Positions 46,929-57,500 of a stretch of 64,000 nt of DNA are shown here, in pieces. The DNA is taken from NCBI GenBank assembly GCA_963794685.1, contig CAWCFK010000010.1, positions 62,001 to 126,000 of the forward strand, written 5' to 3'. The notes under the pieces are model-generated. The model saw nothing but the letters and a program-made list of their open reading frames with translations. It was not told the DNA's origin and ran no database searches. The translations under genes and the position numbers were made by a program. How positions within the stretch are numbered: the first letter of the stretch is position 1; each line of letters starts with the position of its first letter. This DNA is from CAVTWH01 sp963794685 (GTDB lineage: Bacteria > Actinomycetota > Actinomycetes > Mycobacteriales > Micromonosporaceae).

Positions 46929-48372
46929 GGTCGCTTCCTCCCGAGGATGTGCCGGTGCCCGGCGGCCAGTGCGTCGACGGCCCGGGGCCGGTCGAGCCCG
47001 GATAACCGGACTCACCCGGCTGACCCGGCGGGCCGTAGCTGATAGGAGGGTATGCGTTGGTGTGCGACGAGCGGTAGGCCGGCGCGGGGACGACGCCGGT
47101 CGGTGGCTGCTGGTACGGGACCGGGGGGTACGGGTACGTGCGGGCCCTGCGCGCCCGGGCGGCCCGGAGGACAAAGATCAGCACGATCGCGCCAAGTACC
47201 ACGATGCCGGCGACGACCGCGAAGCCGATCAGCATCGTGCCGCGCCGACTGCCGCTGCCGTCCCTGGAAGCCACCGCGGGCACGCTCGGCGTGCTCGACG
47301 CCGAGGCCACCGGCGTGTCGCCACCGAGCGGGTTGGCGGTGACCGTGGGCACGTTGGCGGTCAACGCCTCCAACGGCTGGACGATGCCGAACCCGAAGTC
47401 ACTGTCCCGCCCCGGCGCTCCGGCGTCCTTCGCGGTCTTGATCAGGCGGTTGATGACGTTGGCGGCGTTGAGCTGCGGGTACTTGGCGCGGACCAGCGCC
47501 GCTACGCCGGAGATCATGGCGGTGGCCGCGCTGGTCCCGTCGGCGAGGCTGTACCCGGACGCGGTCACCACCGGCGGCAGGGCGACCGTGATCTGCACCG
47601 CCGGGGCGGCGATGACGGCGGCCGCGCCGTGCACTGAACCGGACCAGGCCGCCCCGGCGCTGGTGGTGCCGGCGACCGCGATCACGCCGGGGATGCTGGC
47701 CGGCGACAGTACCTCGGTGACGCCCTGGCTGGTGTTGCCGACCGCCGCGACCACCACCACATCGTGGTCGAGCGCGTACCGGATCGCCGCGACCTCGTAG
47801 TCGTGGCTGGCGCCCATGTGGCCCAGCGACACGTTGATGACCTTCGCGCCGTGGTCCACCGCCCACCGGATCGCCTTCGCCGTGGTCTGCGAGTTGGACG
47901 TGCCGCCGATCGCCGAGTCGGCCACCGGCAGGATCTTCGCGGCCGGCGCGATGCCCAGCATGTGGTTGTTGTCGCCGCCCTTGGCCGCGATGACGCTGGC
48001 CATGGCGGTGCCGTGCTCTGCCGAGCGGTCGTTGGGCGCCCAGCCGTTCGCCGGTCCGTCGACCGCCGTGGTGCTGCCCTGGAGCACCTGCCCGGTCAGG
48101 TCCGGGTGGGTGGCGTAGACCGGGCTGTCCACCACGGCGACCACCACGCCGGCACCCTTGGTGATCTGCTGCGCCTGGGCAACCTTCAGCGGCGCGAGGT
48201 ACCACTGCGATTCCCGCACGTTGCGCGGCGCGGCCTGAGCCGGAGCGGCCAGCACGAACGGACCGACCAGTGCGGCAAGTACCGTCGCCGACACCGCTGT
48301 GCGCCCGATCCCGGCCGGCACTCGGAGGCGGCGCCGCCGCCCGGCCGGGCCTGCGGCAAGGTACCCGCTCAT
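46918..48372 (-). CDS. mycP: Type VII secretion-associated serine protease mycosin
   Basis: A 484-residue subtilisin-like (S8) protease with signal peptide (about 1-48, ending APAQAAP), catalytic triad D82 (AVVDSPV), H120 (EHGTAMAS) and S281 (GTSAATAM), one C-terminal membrane helix (about 382-405) and a Pro/Gly/Tyr-rich cytoplasmic tail. Mycosins cap the ESX complex and are needed for its stability. The residue after D-S is Pro instead of the common Gly. A second mycosin gene lies at the window end with the same triad numbering. Confidence 0.9.
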   Translation of the reverse strand: MSGYLAAGPAGRRRRLRVPAGIGRTAVSATVLAALVGPFVLAAPAQAAPRNVRESQWYLAPLKVAQAQQITKGAGVVVAVVDSPVYATHPDLTGQVLQGSTTAVDGPANGWAPNDRSAEHGTAMASVIAAKGGDNNHMLGIAPAAKILPVADSAIGGTSNSQTTAKAIRWAVDHGAKVINVSLGHMGASHDYEVAAIRYALDHDVVVVAAVGNTSQGVTEVLSPASIPGVIAVAGTTSAGAAWSGSVHGAAAVIAAPAVQITVALPPVVTASGYSLADGTSAATAMISGVAALVRAKYPQLNAANVINRLIKTAKDAGAPGRDSDFGFGIVQPLEALTANVPTVTANPLGGDTPVASASSTPSVPAVASRDGSGSRRGTMLIGFAVVAGIVVLGAIVLIFVLRAARARRARTYPYPPVPYQQPPTGVVPAPAYRSSHTNAYPPISYGPPGQPGESGYPGSTGPGPSTHWPPGTGTSSGGSDHAG

Positions 48373-48505
48373 CGATTCACTCCCGAAGACTCACGGCCAT
48401 CGACGTGCGTCCCGACCGGTCGTGCCAGCCTAGCGAGTCGGCGGTCCGGGGCCGCGGCCGACGCGCATCGAGCCGCCGGAATGTCCCACGCTCCGGAACA
48501 GCCGA

Positions 48506-48964
48506 TCAGTACTTCGCCGGGTCCGGTGCGACGCCGGGCAGGTCCACCCGCCTCGGGCCGGTGTGGTACCCCCAGGCGTGGTAGATCAACACCCCCGGGT
48601 CGGTCATCCCTTGCACCTCGCGCAGCGCGGTGACCACGGCGTTGACCAGCTCCTGGTACTGCGGGCCGGTCGCCGGCCAGGCGATCTCGCGCCACCAGTT
48701 CCCCGCGTCGTCCAGGCTGACCGGCGCGGCGAACCCGACACCGGCCAACACCTCCCGGCCCTGCTCCGACAGCAGCCCCGACGGGCCACCCACCAGCTCG
48801 TCGCCGGCCACCTCGGCGCGCAGCGACGTCGGCGACTGCCAGAACTGGGCGAAGTGCTGGTCTGTTCCGGGCTCGCGGAGCAGCAGGAAGCTGTCGTCGG
48901 GCAACTGAGCCACTTCGCGCTGCAGCGCTGCCGCGAACTGTCCCCACGGGTCTTCGGTGGTCAC
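48506..48964 (-). CDS. Type VII locus accessory protein, possible secretion-chaperone fold
   Basis: A 152-residue protein (start GTG 48964, overlapping the upstream stop) with PWGQFAAALQREVAQLPDDS, QFWQSPTSLRAEVAGDE and LSEQGREVLAGVGF. This order resembles the small chaperone-like proteins (type III chaperone/TY-Chap fold) common beside actinobacterial secreted toxins. The assignment rests on pattern recognition only. The upstream ORF extension to 49081 is antisense to the real neighbour and rejected. Confidence 0.5.
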   Translation of the reverse strand: MTTEDPWGQFAAALQREVAQLPDDSFLLLREPGTDQHFAQFWQSPTSLRAEVAGDELVGGPSGLLSEQGREVLAGVGFAAPVSLDDAGNWWREIAWPATGPQYQELVNAVVTALREVQGMTDPGVLIYHAWGYHTGPRRVDLPGVAPDPAKY

Positions 48965-50214
48965 GGCTGCTCCTGCCCGGCGATCCAGGCGCGCTCGTCG
49001 TAGAGCTCGTTGGTGAGCACGTTCAGCGACACCGCTACGAGGTTGCCCCACAGTTGCAGCGTGACCTGCTCCAGCCGCCACTGCATGGAGGGCTCGGAGC
49101 CTGCCCGGGTCTCGGTCGGCGGGCCAAGTCTGGCGGTCAACTCCCGGCCGGCGTGCGCGAAGGCCTCCCGGCAGAAGGCGACCCCGTCAGCCGAGATCGG
49201 GGTGGCCACATCGGAGAGCGGGACCGTGATGCTCTCCACCCCGGCGCTTTCCGCTCCCGCGCTCTCCGCGCCGGTGCCGGCGGTGGTGGACAGGCGCAGG
49301 TCGGCGGTGTATCCGCCGACGCCCAGGCCGGCGTCGACCTTCAGCACGCTGCGGGAGCGCTGCTCGGCGGCCGGCTGCCAGCCCAACCTGGCCGCGACCT
49401 CAGCGGCCGGGGTGCCGTGCAGCAGCGGCTCGGCCGCGATCAGGGTACGTGCGGCGAGCCGCACCCCCGTCCCGTCGAGGTACCGCAGGCCGGTGCGCGG
49501 GTCGACGATCGGCACCGCGCCGCCCGTCCGGCCACCGTCGGCCGGTGCCGGTGCCGGTGCCGGTGCCGGTGGCTGCGCTGCGGCCGGGGCCGCGTTCGTG
49601 GTCGAAGTCTGGGCGGCGGCGTGTGGCGGAGCGGTTGGCGCCGGGGTGTAGGCGCGGATGGTGTCGTGGAAGGTCTGCCGGTACGCGTCGATGACGGCGC
49701 GCCGGAACCGGAACTGTTCCCGGTGCCACAGGTCGCGGCTGCGTGGCGTCCACAGCGCCGGCTCGGGCACGGTGTCGGCGCCGGGCGGGATGAACTTCGC
49801 CGCCTCGTCCAACGCCGCGAGCGCGTACGCCAGCCGTTGCCGTACCCGGGACAGCTCGGCCGGCGGGACCTGCGCGGGGTCGGCGGGCAGCTCGCGGGCG
49901 TAGTCGTCGGCCATCTCCAGCCACTGACCGGCGTCGAGCAGCTGCGAGGGCTGGGCACCACCGAAGCGGGCGTACCCGGGCGGGGCCGGCGGCTCGGGCT
50001 GCGCCGGCTGCCGGAACAGGTACTCCCGCGCAGTGCCGCAGCGTGCGCAGGGGCCGCTGTAGCGGCGCAGCAGGTTGACCCCGTCGGAGTAGATCGCGCC
50101 CATCGCCTGGAACCCGAGCACCCCGCAGCGCGGGCAGGGCTGGATTTCGAGGAAGTGCAGCGCCTCCTCGGGAGTACGGGCGACCGGGTAGCTCACCGCA
50201 GCTGTGGCCTCCAC
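48961..50214 (-). CDS. Zinc-ribbon protein of the type VII effector operon
   Basis: A 417-residue protein starting at GTG 50214. Two Cys pairs, CPRCG and CARCG (about residues 25-60), form a zinc ribbon; a helical middle, a Pro/Ala linker with PAPAPAPAPA (about 220-235) and a C-terminal alpha/beta domain (about 240-417, LYDERAWIAGQ at the end) follow. Coupled to the neighbours on both sides. Homologues of this layout occur beside actinobacterial polymorphic toxins, but no function is known. Confidence 0.55.
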   Translation of the reverse strand: MEATAAVSYPVARTPEEALHFLEIQPCPRCGVLGFQAMGAIYSDGVNLLRRYSGPCARCGTAREYLFRQPAQPEPPAPPGYARFGGAQPSQLLDAGQWLEMADDYARELPADPAQVPPAELSRVRQRLAYALAALDEAAKFIPPGADTVPEPALWTPRSRDLWHREQFRFRRAVIDAYRQTFHDTIRAYTPAPTAPPHAAAQTSTTNAAPAAAQPPAPAPAPAPADGGRTGGAVPIVDPRTGLRYLDGTGVRLAARTLIAAEPLLHGTPAAEVAARLGWQPAAEQRSRSVLKVDAGLGVGGYTADLRLSTTAGTGAESAGAESAGVESITVPLSDVATPISADGVAFCREAFAHAGRELTARLGPPTETRAGSEPSMQWRLEQVTLQLWGNLVAVSLNVLTNELYDERAWIAGQEQP

Positions 50215-50215
50215 A

Positions 50216-51049
50216 TCACACCTCGTCCCACGCGGGTACCCAACCGGACTTCGCCAGCGGGGTGGCCTGCCAGTGCAGCCACGGACGGTCGTAACGCTGG
50301 GCCAACCGCTGTCCCAGACCGCCCCCTTCGACCTCCATGATCGTGCCGTCGTAGTCGGTCCGCACCACCGGGTTGAGCCGCAACTGCCAGTCGGCATTCA
50401 CGTACCGCAACTGCGGCACCGCCGCGCTGGCCGCCAACGCCTCGATCCCGGCCGCCGTCACCCCGGTGTTCTCCACACTCAGATAACGCAACCGACCCAG
50501 ATACGGCGAACCCAGCAACCGCGCCAACCCGTCATCACCGATCTGGTTACCGCCCACCGACAACCCCACCAGCCGCGACAGGTTCGGCGAAGCCACCAAC
50601 TCGTCCAGGTCCTCCGCCACGTCGGTCAGGTACGCCATCCGCAACGGAACCCGCCCCGCCAACAAGCCACCCAGCCGGATGAAGGTGCCGGCCGGATTCC
50701 ACATCGACTCCAGGAATCCCCGCTTCACCTGCGGCTCCCGGCCCAACAATCCTGATCCGAAGGTGGGCAGCAATTGATCACGCAAGGTGCGGGCCAACCG
50801 GGCGACCGTCGCCTGCTTGTCGGCCGGCCACTCCACCCCGGCCCGCCGATCCCGGCTGTAGGCGACCTGCGCACGGATCAACTCCGCGTGCTCGGGATGC
50901 TCACCGGCCACCGCGTCCGCGTAGGCCAACCGCACCTGGTCATCCTCGGGATCAGCCAGAATCCGCTGGTACAACTGACCAGGAAGATCATCTTCGGCGG
51001 GCCAGTCGAGCACCCGCCAGCCCAACGGGTCCTCAGCCGTCGGCACCAT
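50216..51049 (-). CDS. TIGR02996-domain leucine-rich-repeat-like protein
   Basis: A 277-residue protein with the TIGR02996 signature near residue 22 (LYQRILADPEDDQVRLAYAD, then HAELIRAQVAYSRD) and leucine-rich-repeat-like strands (LVGLSVGGNQIGDDGLARLL, RLRYLSVENTGVTAAGIEAL). The domain is abundant in planctomycetes and is found in actinobacteria next to secreted toxins. Start ATG 51049 overlaps the preceding gene by 17 bp; GTG 51064 is possible. It may be a binding or immunity-like partner. Confidence 0.62.
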   Translation of the reverse strand: MVPTAEDPLGWRVLDWPAEDDLPGQLYQRILADPEDDQVRLAYADAVAGEHPEHAELIRAQVAYSRDRRAGVEWPADKQATVARLARTLRDQLLPTFGSGLLGREPQVKRGFLESMWNPAGTFIRLGGLLAGRVPLRMAYLTDVAEDLDELVASPNLSRLVGLSVGGNQIGDDGLARLLGSPYLGRLRYLSVENTGVTAAGIEALAASAAVPQLRYVNADWQLRLNPVVRTDYDGTIMEVEGGGLGQRLAQRYDRPWLHWQATPLAKSGWVPAWDEV

Positions 51050-51596
51050 CGGTGGACCCGTCGTCACCGGCGGCTGCTCGTACTCCCCCCACACCGGCGC
51101 GGTCTTTCGCAACCGCGTACACGCGGGTCTCGAACCGACGCAGGCCCAGGCGCTCATTCCACGCCGCCACCACACTGACAAACGAGTTCGTCAGCAGGGT
51201 CGGAACCTTCAACAGGGCAATGATCGCGTCCAGAAGTCCCCAGGCCGCCCGGCCGTAGTCGCCCTCCCGGAGCCCGACCGGCGACAGGTACAGCCGTACT
51301 TCGGTGTCGAAGCCCCGGTACAGTTCCAGCGCCCTGTCTGCGTCCCACACCCGGGCTACCAGCAGTTCGAGGCGGGGGTCCGACTGCGGTTCTCTCGCGC
51401 CGGCTCCGACACCTGCCCCGTGCGGCACTGATCCGGACGTGGCCGCTGCCGGGCCACGCAGCACGAAGGCTCCGTTGATCCGACGTTCCAGCAGGAAACC
51501 GAACGCCGCTGCCAGCCTGGCCGCTACTACAGACGCCGGTACACCCGCGCGCAACAGGATCTTGGGATCGTCCAGCTTGACCGGCACCTGGGTCAT
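51033..51596 (-). CDS. Candidate immunity protein coupled to the giant effector
   Basis: A 187-residue protein of unknown family (MTQVPVKLDDPKILLRAGVP). Its ATG overlaps the stop of the giant effector by 4 nt (ATGA), the classic arrangement of a toxin followed by its immunity protein. No signal peptide or membrane helix; a middle segment (SGSVPHGAGVGAGAREPQS) is a disordered loop. It could alternatively be a chaperone or a partner of the C-terminal flavoprotein-like domain. Confidence 0.5.
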   Translation of the reverse strand: MTQVPVKLDDPKILLRAGVPASVVAARLAAAFGFLLERRINGAFVLRGPAAATSGSVPHGAGVGAGAREPQSDPRLELLVARVWDADRALELYRGFDTEVRLYLSPVGLREGDYGRAAWGLLDAIIALLKVPTLLTNSFVSVVAAWNERLGLRRFETRVYAVAKDRAGVGGVRAAAGDDGSTDGADG

Positions 51597-54500
51597 CGGC
51601 CGCCGCCCAGGGGGATGACGGATCCGTCCGCGAGCACGAACAAGACCCTACCCTGCCTCGCTACGTCCCTCCCGCCCCTTGCGTAGGCCTCCCGCGCGGC
51701 GCTCTCGGTCAGCCCGACACTGCGACCATCTATGACGACGGCACGCCCGGCATCGCCCACATTCAGGACGTTCCGCTGCAGTTCCAGCGCAAGCAACTCC
51801 GGGTCCGTCGAGGCGGCGTCGCGGAAGACGCCCACGCGTCCGGCATCGGAGTCGCCCTCGCGGATCAAGCCGAGCCCCGGTTGGCCCGCCAGGTCCAGGC
51901 CACGCACCGCGTAGCCGTTGCGGACCAGGTTCTCGGCGGTGGCCGTGTGCTCCGACAGCCGGTCGCCGTGGGTCAGGTCGGCGTGGAAGGCGCTGAACGG
52001 GCTGTTCATGTCGGCGATACGCAGGGCGTGGTTGCGGATCGCGGGAGTGATGCCCCGGGAGTCCAGCGGCAACTGCTGGCCCTCTTCGTGGGTGACCTGG
52101 GCGACTGTCGGCCGCATCGGCTCCGGCACGTGGTTAAGCACACCGGGCTGGCCGACTCGGCCGACCGCGCCGGCCGCGCCGACCACCCGCAGACCTCCGC
52201 TGCTGTCGCGCAGCCCGTCCACCGAACTACCCGGACCGTAGATGGGCTGCAGCGTGTGGCCGCGGACCAACGACTCGACGCCACCCGGCGCCGTGCTGTC
52301 CAGTCCGACGGACAGCACCACCCGGTCGTACACGCGGACCGACGGCGCCCCGTCCGCATCCCGGAAGTGGCAGACGAACTCGCCGTGCGCCGTGCTCTGG
52401 ACGGCCACCAGCGTCTCCACCCGGCTGATGAGCTTTGACTGCACATCCGCGGAGAACGCGCCGATCTCGTCCGCCGTGGTACGCCGCAGTCGCCCGCCGC
52501 CGAAGGGGTCGAGGCCCGGCTCGGGGCGGGCCACCCAATCCGGTTTCACCTCCCGCCCGACGGCGTGCACGATGTCCCACGCGCCGGAGGGGCCGGCGCC
52601 GTAGACCAGGACGCGGTCCCTGACGCCGTAGCTATCGGGCACGTTCTCGGCGCCGAACTGGACCCGCCGGCTGCGTACCTCGCGCTCCAGTGCCTCGCGG
52701 ACGTGGGGCGGCGGGTCCGCCGGCGGTGACGCAGCCCGGTGCGGCTGGTCGGTGCCGGTGGGATCACCCTCGGATCGCGGCTCGAGGTCTGCGGTACGCA
52801 CCACGTCGCCGGTGAGCGTGTGCATCGAGTACCCGGACGCCGCGTCGTGGACGTAGCGCTGATCCAGAAACCCGTGCTCGCTGAAGCCGAGCCGCCGCAG
52901 TACGTCGGTGGGCACGGTGTGCTGCTCGACCGGAAGGCCGCTCGAGTCGTAGACCGTCCGGGTGTCGGGGTCGACGCTCATCAGGGTTTCACCGTCGACC
53001 ACCCGTGGATCGGTCAACCGACCGTCGCGGTCGGTGAACTGCGGGCCGATGCGCTTGGTCTCGTCGTCGGCAAACAGCACGTTGCCTTCGTCATCCAGCC
53101 CGAAAAGCTGCCGGACTTCGGCCGGCAGCGCCGACCCGGCAACGACGGCACCCTCTCGGTCGGTGAACGTGGCGGACCTGCCGGTGTGCTCGGCCGCGTA
53201 GCCGGTGCCGGGGTCGACCACCCGGGGCGGCACCTCGTCGCCGGTACGGGGGATACGGGCGGGTCCCGGACCGGCGGCGATGTCCACCGCCTCGGCGTAG
53301 AGCGGGGGCCGGCCGTCCGCGAAATGCAGCCGGTACTTCGCGCCTTCCGGCCAGCCGGGCGCGTGCTCGGACGGCAGGGCCTCCACCCGGACCGCCTCGG
53401 CGTGGTACGTCGGCATCCCGGAGAGGGCCCGACCGGCACCCACGGCTAGCCCGAAGTCCTGGGAGCGGGCGAAGCCGGTGCCGTCCCGGGTGAAGTCGCT
53501 GGGCTGCAGCGGCATCCCCGGCAGCTCCAACTCCGCTGGTAGCTGGCCCATCTCCAGCAGCTCCCGGGTGATCCAGGGCTCGCCCCTGGTACCGATGCAC
53601 AACACGTGCGGGATCCCGGTGCCGTTGTCACCGGGTACCCGCAGATTCACGTAGTCCTGGGTGGCCGCCCAGCCGTCGCCGATGATGATCCGGCCGAGCA
53701 CCGGCGCGGTCCCGTCCACCCGGGCGGCATCGATCCGGTGGGTCAGCGCCACGTCCGCGTGGTCGCGGGTGTCCATCAGATCGCGCACGCCGGCGGCGAG
53801 GTGCTCCCTGTCGGCCACGCGCAGCGCGTCCAACTGGTCGCCCCAGTCCCGACCTGTCGCGTCCCGACCGGTGACCACCGGCTGGACCTCGGCGTACTCG
53901 TCCGCGCCCAGGTGATCCCGCAGTGCCGCCTGCCGCTCACCGACGGCCTCGGCACCGACCGTCGGCCCCCTGTCCTGATACTTGAACGGCGCCTTTGCCG
54001 GCTCGGGATCGGCCAGGCCGTACCGGGTCGCCATGCCGGCTGCGTCGGCGCGCAACTGGGTCACCCGGGCCGGATCTCCGGCCTCACCGGCCAGTCGTAG
54101 GTCGTGGGCGAGGACGCGCATGGCCGCTGCCCGGCCAATGTCGGGTGCGCTCAGCTTGAGCGGGTCGGTCGGCTGCGACCGGGGCTGGCTTTCGGTCGGG
54201 ATCCCGCCGGCGTACAGCAGCGATGTGCCGTTGAGCCGGGTACCGGCCTCGGCGTGTTCGACCCGCGCCTGTACCTCGGCCAGTACCGCGGCGGCAGCCT
54301 GCCGGACGTGCGTCGGGCTGGCGTTCTCGGACAGGTGCACCACGCCACCGTCCGGTCCGAACTGGACCGCCGCCGTCGGCGCGTACCGGTGGCCCTCGGC
54401 GACGATCAGGTCCTCGGGCCGCACCGGCGCGGTCTCGAATCGGATCTCATAGGCACGCCCGCCGGCGTGCATCCGCACGGTGCTGGTCGCGGCATCCACC

Positions 54501-57500
54501 ACCGCCCCAGGGGGCAGTAGGTCGGGGGTTTCCAACAGGCTGCGCACGGCTGCCCGGGTGGCGGCCGGGTCGGCGTGGGTCTGGTAGGCGCCGCCCAGTT
54601 CGTGGCCGAGGGCGGAGTGCCGTAGGTCTGGACCGTGCCCGGCCGGGAGGGCGTCGGGCGATACCCGCGGTCCGGGGGTGGCTGGCTGGCCCGCCTCGGT
54701 GCGCGGTGGGGCGTCGGTGCCGGCCGTCGGTCCGCGCTCGCCCGTCTGGATCGGCACCTCGCCGGGCCGGGCCGTGGTCTGCGCTTCGGCAAGTACGGTC
54801 TGCGCTGTTGCCGCCGACTCAGCCCGCGGAGTCGGGTGTGCTCCGGCTACCGGCTCGGCGGGCGTCGCCCGGGGCGCCGGTTCGGGCGACCTGGGCTGAG
54901 ACACCGGCTCGGAGGACCTCGGCTGAACCACCGGCTCGGAGGACCTCGGCTGAGACCACCGGCTCGGAGGACCTCGGCTGAACCACCGGCTCGGAGGACC
55001 TCGGCTGAACCACCGGCTCGGACGGGGTAGGCGGCTCGGCCGCTGTTGTCGCGGGCCGCGCAACGGGTTCAGTTCCGGGTGGCGCCGGCCGTGCGGCGGG
55101 CTCGGCCGCCGCGGGCGGCTCTGGGCGGGCAACTGGCTCACTCTCACCAGCCGTCCGGGCGGTCGGCTCAACCACCGCCGGCTCGGCCCGTGGGACGGCC
55201 GTCTCGGCCCGGGAGGTCGTCGACTCCGCCCGAGGGGTCGTCGACTCCGCCCGGGTCGGCGGTTGGGTCGACGGCTCGTGCGGGGCGGTGGACGGCTCGA
55301 GCGGCGGCGTAGACGGCTCAGGCCGCGGCCCGGATGGCACATCGTCGGCCGAGCGGCTCACGAACTCGTCGGGCGAGCGGCTCACAGACTCGTCGGCCGA
55401 GCGGCTCGCGAATTCGTCGGCCGAGCGGCTGAGGAACAGGTCGGAGAGGTTGAGCTGGTTGTTCTCGCGGGTGAAGGCGAAGTCGCGGACCGCGACCGTC
55501 GGATGCTCCGGAGCCTGCACCAGCGGCCGGCCGTGCTCGTCGAGACCGGGTACCCGGGGGAACAGGTCCTGGGACGACTTGACGTACTCGACCTTCACCT
55601 GGCCCGAGCGGACCGCCTCGAACAGGCCGGGGTTGCGGTCGAAAATGTCCCGCAGCGCCCCGTCCCGGCCCATCAGGTCCTTCAGGTACGGCGCGGTGCC
55701 CTGCTGTACCCGCAGCGACTCGTCCCGTACCGGGTCGGCGACCAGTCGGGAGGTCAGTTCGCCGGAGCCGCCCTTGGCCTCCACCACCAGCAGCCGCGAG
55801 CCGGCCGGGTTGTCCGGGTCCCAGTGCAGCCCGACGATGTCCAGCTCGTGCGGCCTCGGTTGGGCGGTCGGATCACCGGACAGCACGACCTGCTCGGGCG
55901 GTACGCCGCCATCCTCGACCAGCCGGGTGTACGCCACGTCGAGGCCGGCGCGCATGCCGAGCTCGTTGACGGCGAGGGTACGGGCGGCGTACGCCGACTG
56001 CGCCTCGACCGACACGGTACGCAGCTGGTCGAGCAGCTCCGGCCGGACGCCGTACGACTCCAGGGTCCGCAGGGTTCCGTCGAGCGACTTGGCGTTGAAG
56101 TCGCTGAGCCGCCGCGGCGCGATCGTCTCGCCGGTCGGGTCCAGCTCGCGCAGTTGGGAGTTGAGGTCGGCGACAAGGGCGGTACGGTCCCGTTCGGCGG
56201 AGATCACCCGGTCCTGGGCGGCGTACCAGTCGGCGCTCGCCTCGCCCAGCGCGGCTTGCGTGTCGCCGTGCTCCCAGACCGGGTCGTGGGCCAGTTCGAC
56301 CTGCTGTACGGGGCCTTGCTCGGCGCGGACGTCGATGCCGCTGAGTTGACCGGCCCGCGGATCCTCGATGAAGAACGAGCCCTGCCGCAGGCTGCCCTCC
56401 GAGGTACGGAACGTGCCGATCTCGTCGCCGGGCAGGTGGTACCGGCCCTGCGCGTCCTGCCACATCGGCTCCGCGAAGAGCGGTACCCGGTGGTCGGTGG
56501 CGGTGAGGTTCTCCCCGGGTACCCAGTGCGTGGTCGGATCGGTCTCGTCGCGGGTGGCCGGCTGCTCCGCCGAGGTCGGCTCCGGGACGTGGGCCGGCTG
56601 TCCGCCGCCACCGGTTTCGTCGGCCGGGTGGTGTGGTTGCCCGCCCCGGTCACCGAGCTCATCGGTGACCTCGGGCCGCTGCTCCGGCCGGGCCGCCGGC
56701 TCCTCATGACCGGTCAGCGGCTGCTCCCCGGCCGGGTGCTCGCTGGTCGGATGCTCGCCGGTCGGGTGCTCCCCGGTCGGGTGCTCCCCGATCGGATGCA
56801 CGCCGGTCGGGTGTTCGGACGGTGGGATGCCCCAGTCGGTGTCGCGGAAGTGGGAGGACGCCCCGCCGGTGGCGCTGTGGTCGGGTGGCCCGTGGCTGGA
56901 GAACACGGCGGGCGCGACTTCGCGGCCGAGTACGGCGCTCTGCTCCCGGGCCCACTCGTACAGGTGCGGGAACGCGGCCTCGGCGATCTCCTTGCGGATG
57001 AAGCCGTACTTCGGGTGGGTCAGCTCCCGGTCCGGGAAGTGTTCCTGCCGGACGGCCTCAGCGTGCGCGACCATCGCGTCCGAGGAGAGCTGCACGTCGT
57101 AGTCGCTGGGCACATCCTCAAGTCCCAGCCGGTACATCGAATCGAACGGTCGACGCAGCGGGTGCTCGGTGGCCTCCCCGCGCCACTCCCGGTACCGCTC
57201 GGCCGCGGTCTCGGGCATCGATCCCACGTCGGGCAACGACTTGTGCGGCCCGGAGAAGAAGTTCGCCGACGAACCCTGCAGCCGGGCGTCCACCTGCTCC
57301 GGACTCAGGCCGTCCGCTGCCAACTGGTCGAAGAGCGACTCCCGGAACTGCCCGAACTGCTCGGGTGACATCCCCAGCGGCGCTTCCCGGTGGTACCAGT
57401 CCTGCACCGACTCCGGCGTGATCCCGAGGAACTCACCGTCGGAGGGCGTGACCCGGTACCCGGAGTCGTCGGCCGGTAGCAGTTCGGCGACCTCGTCCCA

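Noticed and set aside
54819..55342. Two separate overlapping effector genes instead of one
   Set aside because: The downstream frame has no start signal or N-terminal targeting sequence, and the repeats continue across the overlap in one register once a single base is removed.
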